Source: Chelativorans alearensis (GTDB lineage Bacteria > Pseudomonadota > Alphaproteobacteria > Rhizobiales > Rhizobiaceae). From it: 64,000 nt of DNA. The notes below the pieces were generated by a model that did not search any database, was not told the DNA's origin, and worked only from the letters and a program-made list of their open reading frames with translations. Position 1 is the stretch's first letter; each line of letters opens with the position of its first letter. This document shows, one piece after another, positions 63,881-64,000 of this stretch. Location: contig NZ_WQNI01000013.1 of the NCBI RefSeq assembly GCF_010993735.1, positions 346,665 through 410,664 of the forward strand. The letters run 5' to 3'. Position numbers and translations under genes: made by a program.

Positions 63881-64000
63881 ATGCCGATCAAGGGCGCCGT
63901 CTGGCCCAATGATATGATCCAAGGCGGGGATAAATTTCGCCGGTCTTTCCCGACAACCCATTGATCCCAAACAACCTGCAAACTTTTTTCGCGGGAAAAT

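Overview
The window is GC-rich, gene-dense bacterial chromosome of alphaproteobacterial type, most likely from the order Hyphomicrobiales (Rhizobiales), near Mesorhizobium, Chelativorans or Nitratireductor. The evidence is the housekeeping order rplU-rpmA-GNAT-obgE-proB-proA-nadD-rsfS-rlmH-envC-ctpA-polysaccharide deacetylase-rppH, an imuA-imuB-dnaE2 mutasome behind a GTTC-N7-GTTC LexA box, and interspersed palindromes of the rhizobial AAACCGGTTTTCC type. No insertion sequence, prophage, CRISPR array, integron or rRNA gene was seen. The assignment to an order rests on gene content read by eye, not on a database search.

Region 1 (68-15213) is an envelope-polysaccharide and small-molecule tailoring locus. 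Minus-strand genes encode a Wzx-like flippase, a GNAT-fold protein, a GumC/Wzz-like chain-length protein and a Wzy/O-antigen-ligase-like protein. Plus-strand genes encode a PrmC-like methyltransferase and a second GNAT-fold paralogue. A further minus-strand run encodes a cysteine-synthase-like enzyme, a group II PLP decarboxylase, an AsnB-type amidotransferase, an acyl carrier protein, an AMP-forming ligase and a stand-alone NAD-synthetase-like ATP pyrophosphatase. The set recalls exosortase-associated exopolysaccharide loci, but no exosortase is visible here. The left edge probably cuts the locus.

Region 2 (15326-34200) is mostly ordinary chromosome: a secreted cupin divergent from a SARP/TPR regulator, tRNA-Gly(GCC), a YbaK deacylase, a thioredoxin-TPR protein, Trm112, the SOS mutasome, a zincin, a CoA-ester lyase, leuD-RidA-leuB, small membrane and exported proteins, asd, an acetyltransferase and a METTL20-like methyltransferase.

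Region 3 (34218-46990) is the most interesting part: a probable nicotinamide/nicotinate catabolic regulon. pncA (nicotinamidase) diverges from an overlapping operon encoding an FAD subunit, a fused 2Fe-2S/molybdopterin hydroxylase, a 6-hydroxynicotinate-reductase-like Fe-S protein, a UPF0280 (ApbE-like) protein, a DUF1185 protein and a MarR repressor. A Liv-type ABC transporter follows. The operon promoter and the binding-protein promoter each carry the same candidate operator, T(T/C)GTGTACAA, immediately next to the -10 box. No enamidase is recognisable, so UPF0280 and DUF1185 are candidates for unassigned steps.

Region 4 (47138-63880) holds a polytopic membrane protein, a small exported protein, a DUF72 protein, a Gfo/Idh/MocA oxidoreductase, tRNA-Ser(CGA) and the conserved rplU-to-rppH neighbourhood. 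rplU has a long C-terminal extension ending in a helix-hairpin-helix-like domain and a strong promoter with a hairpin at the transcript's 5' end. rlmH appears to start at a rare ATT codon.
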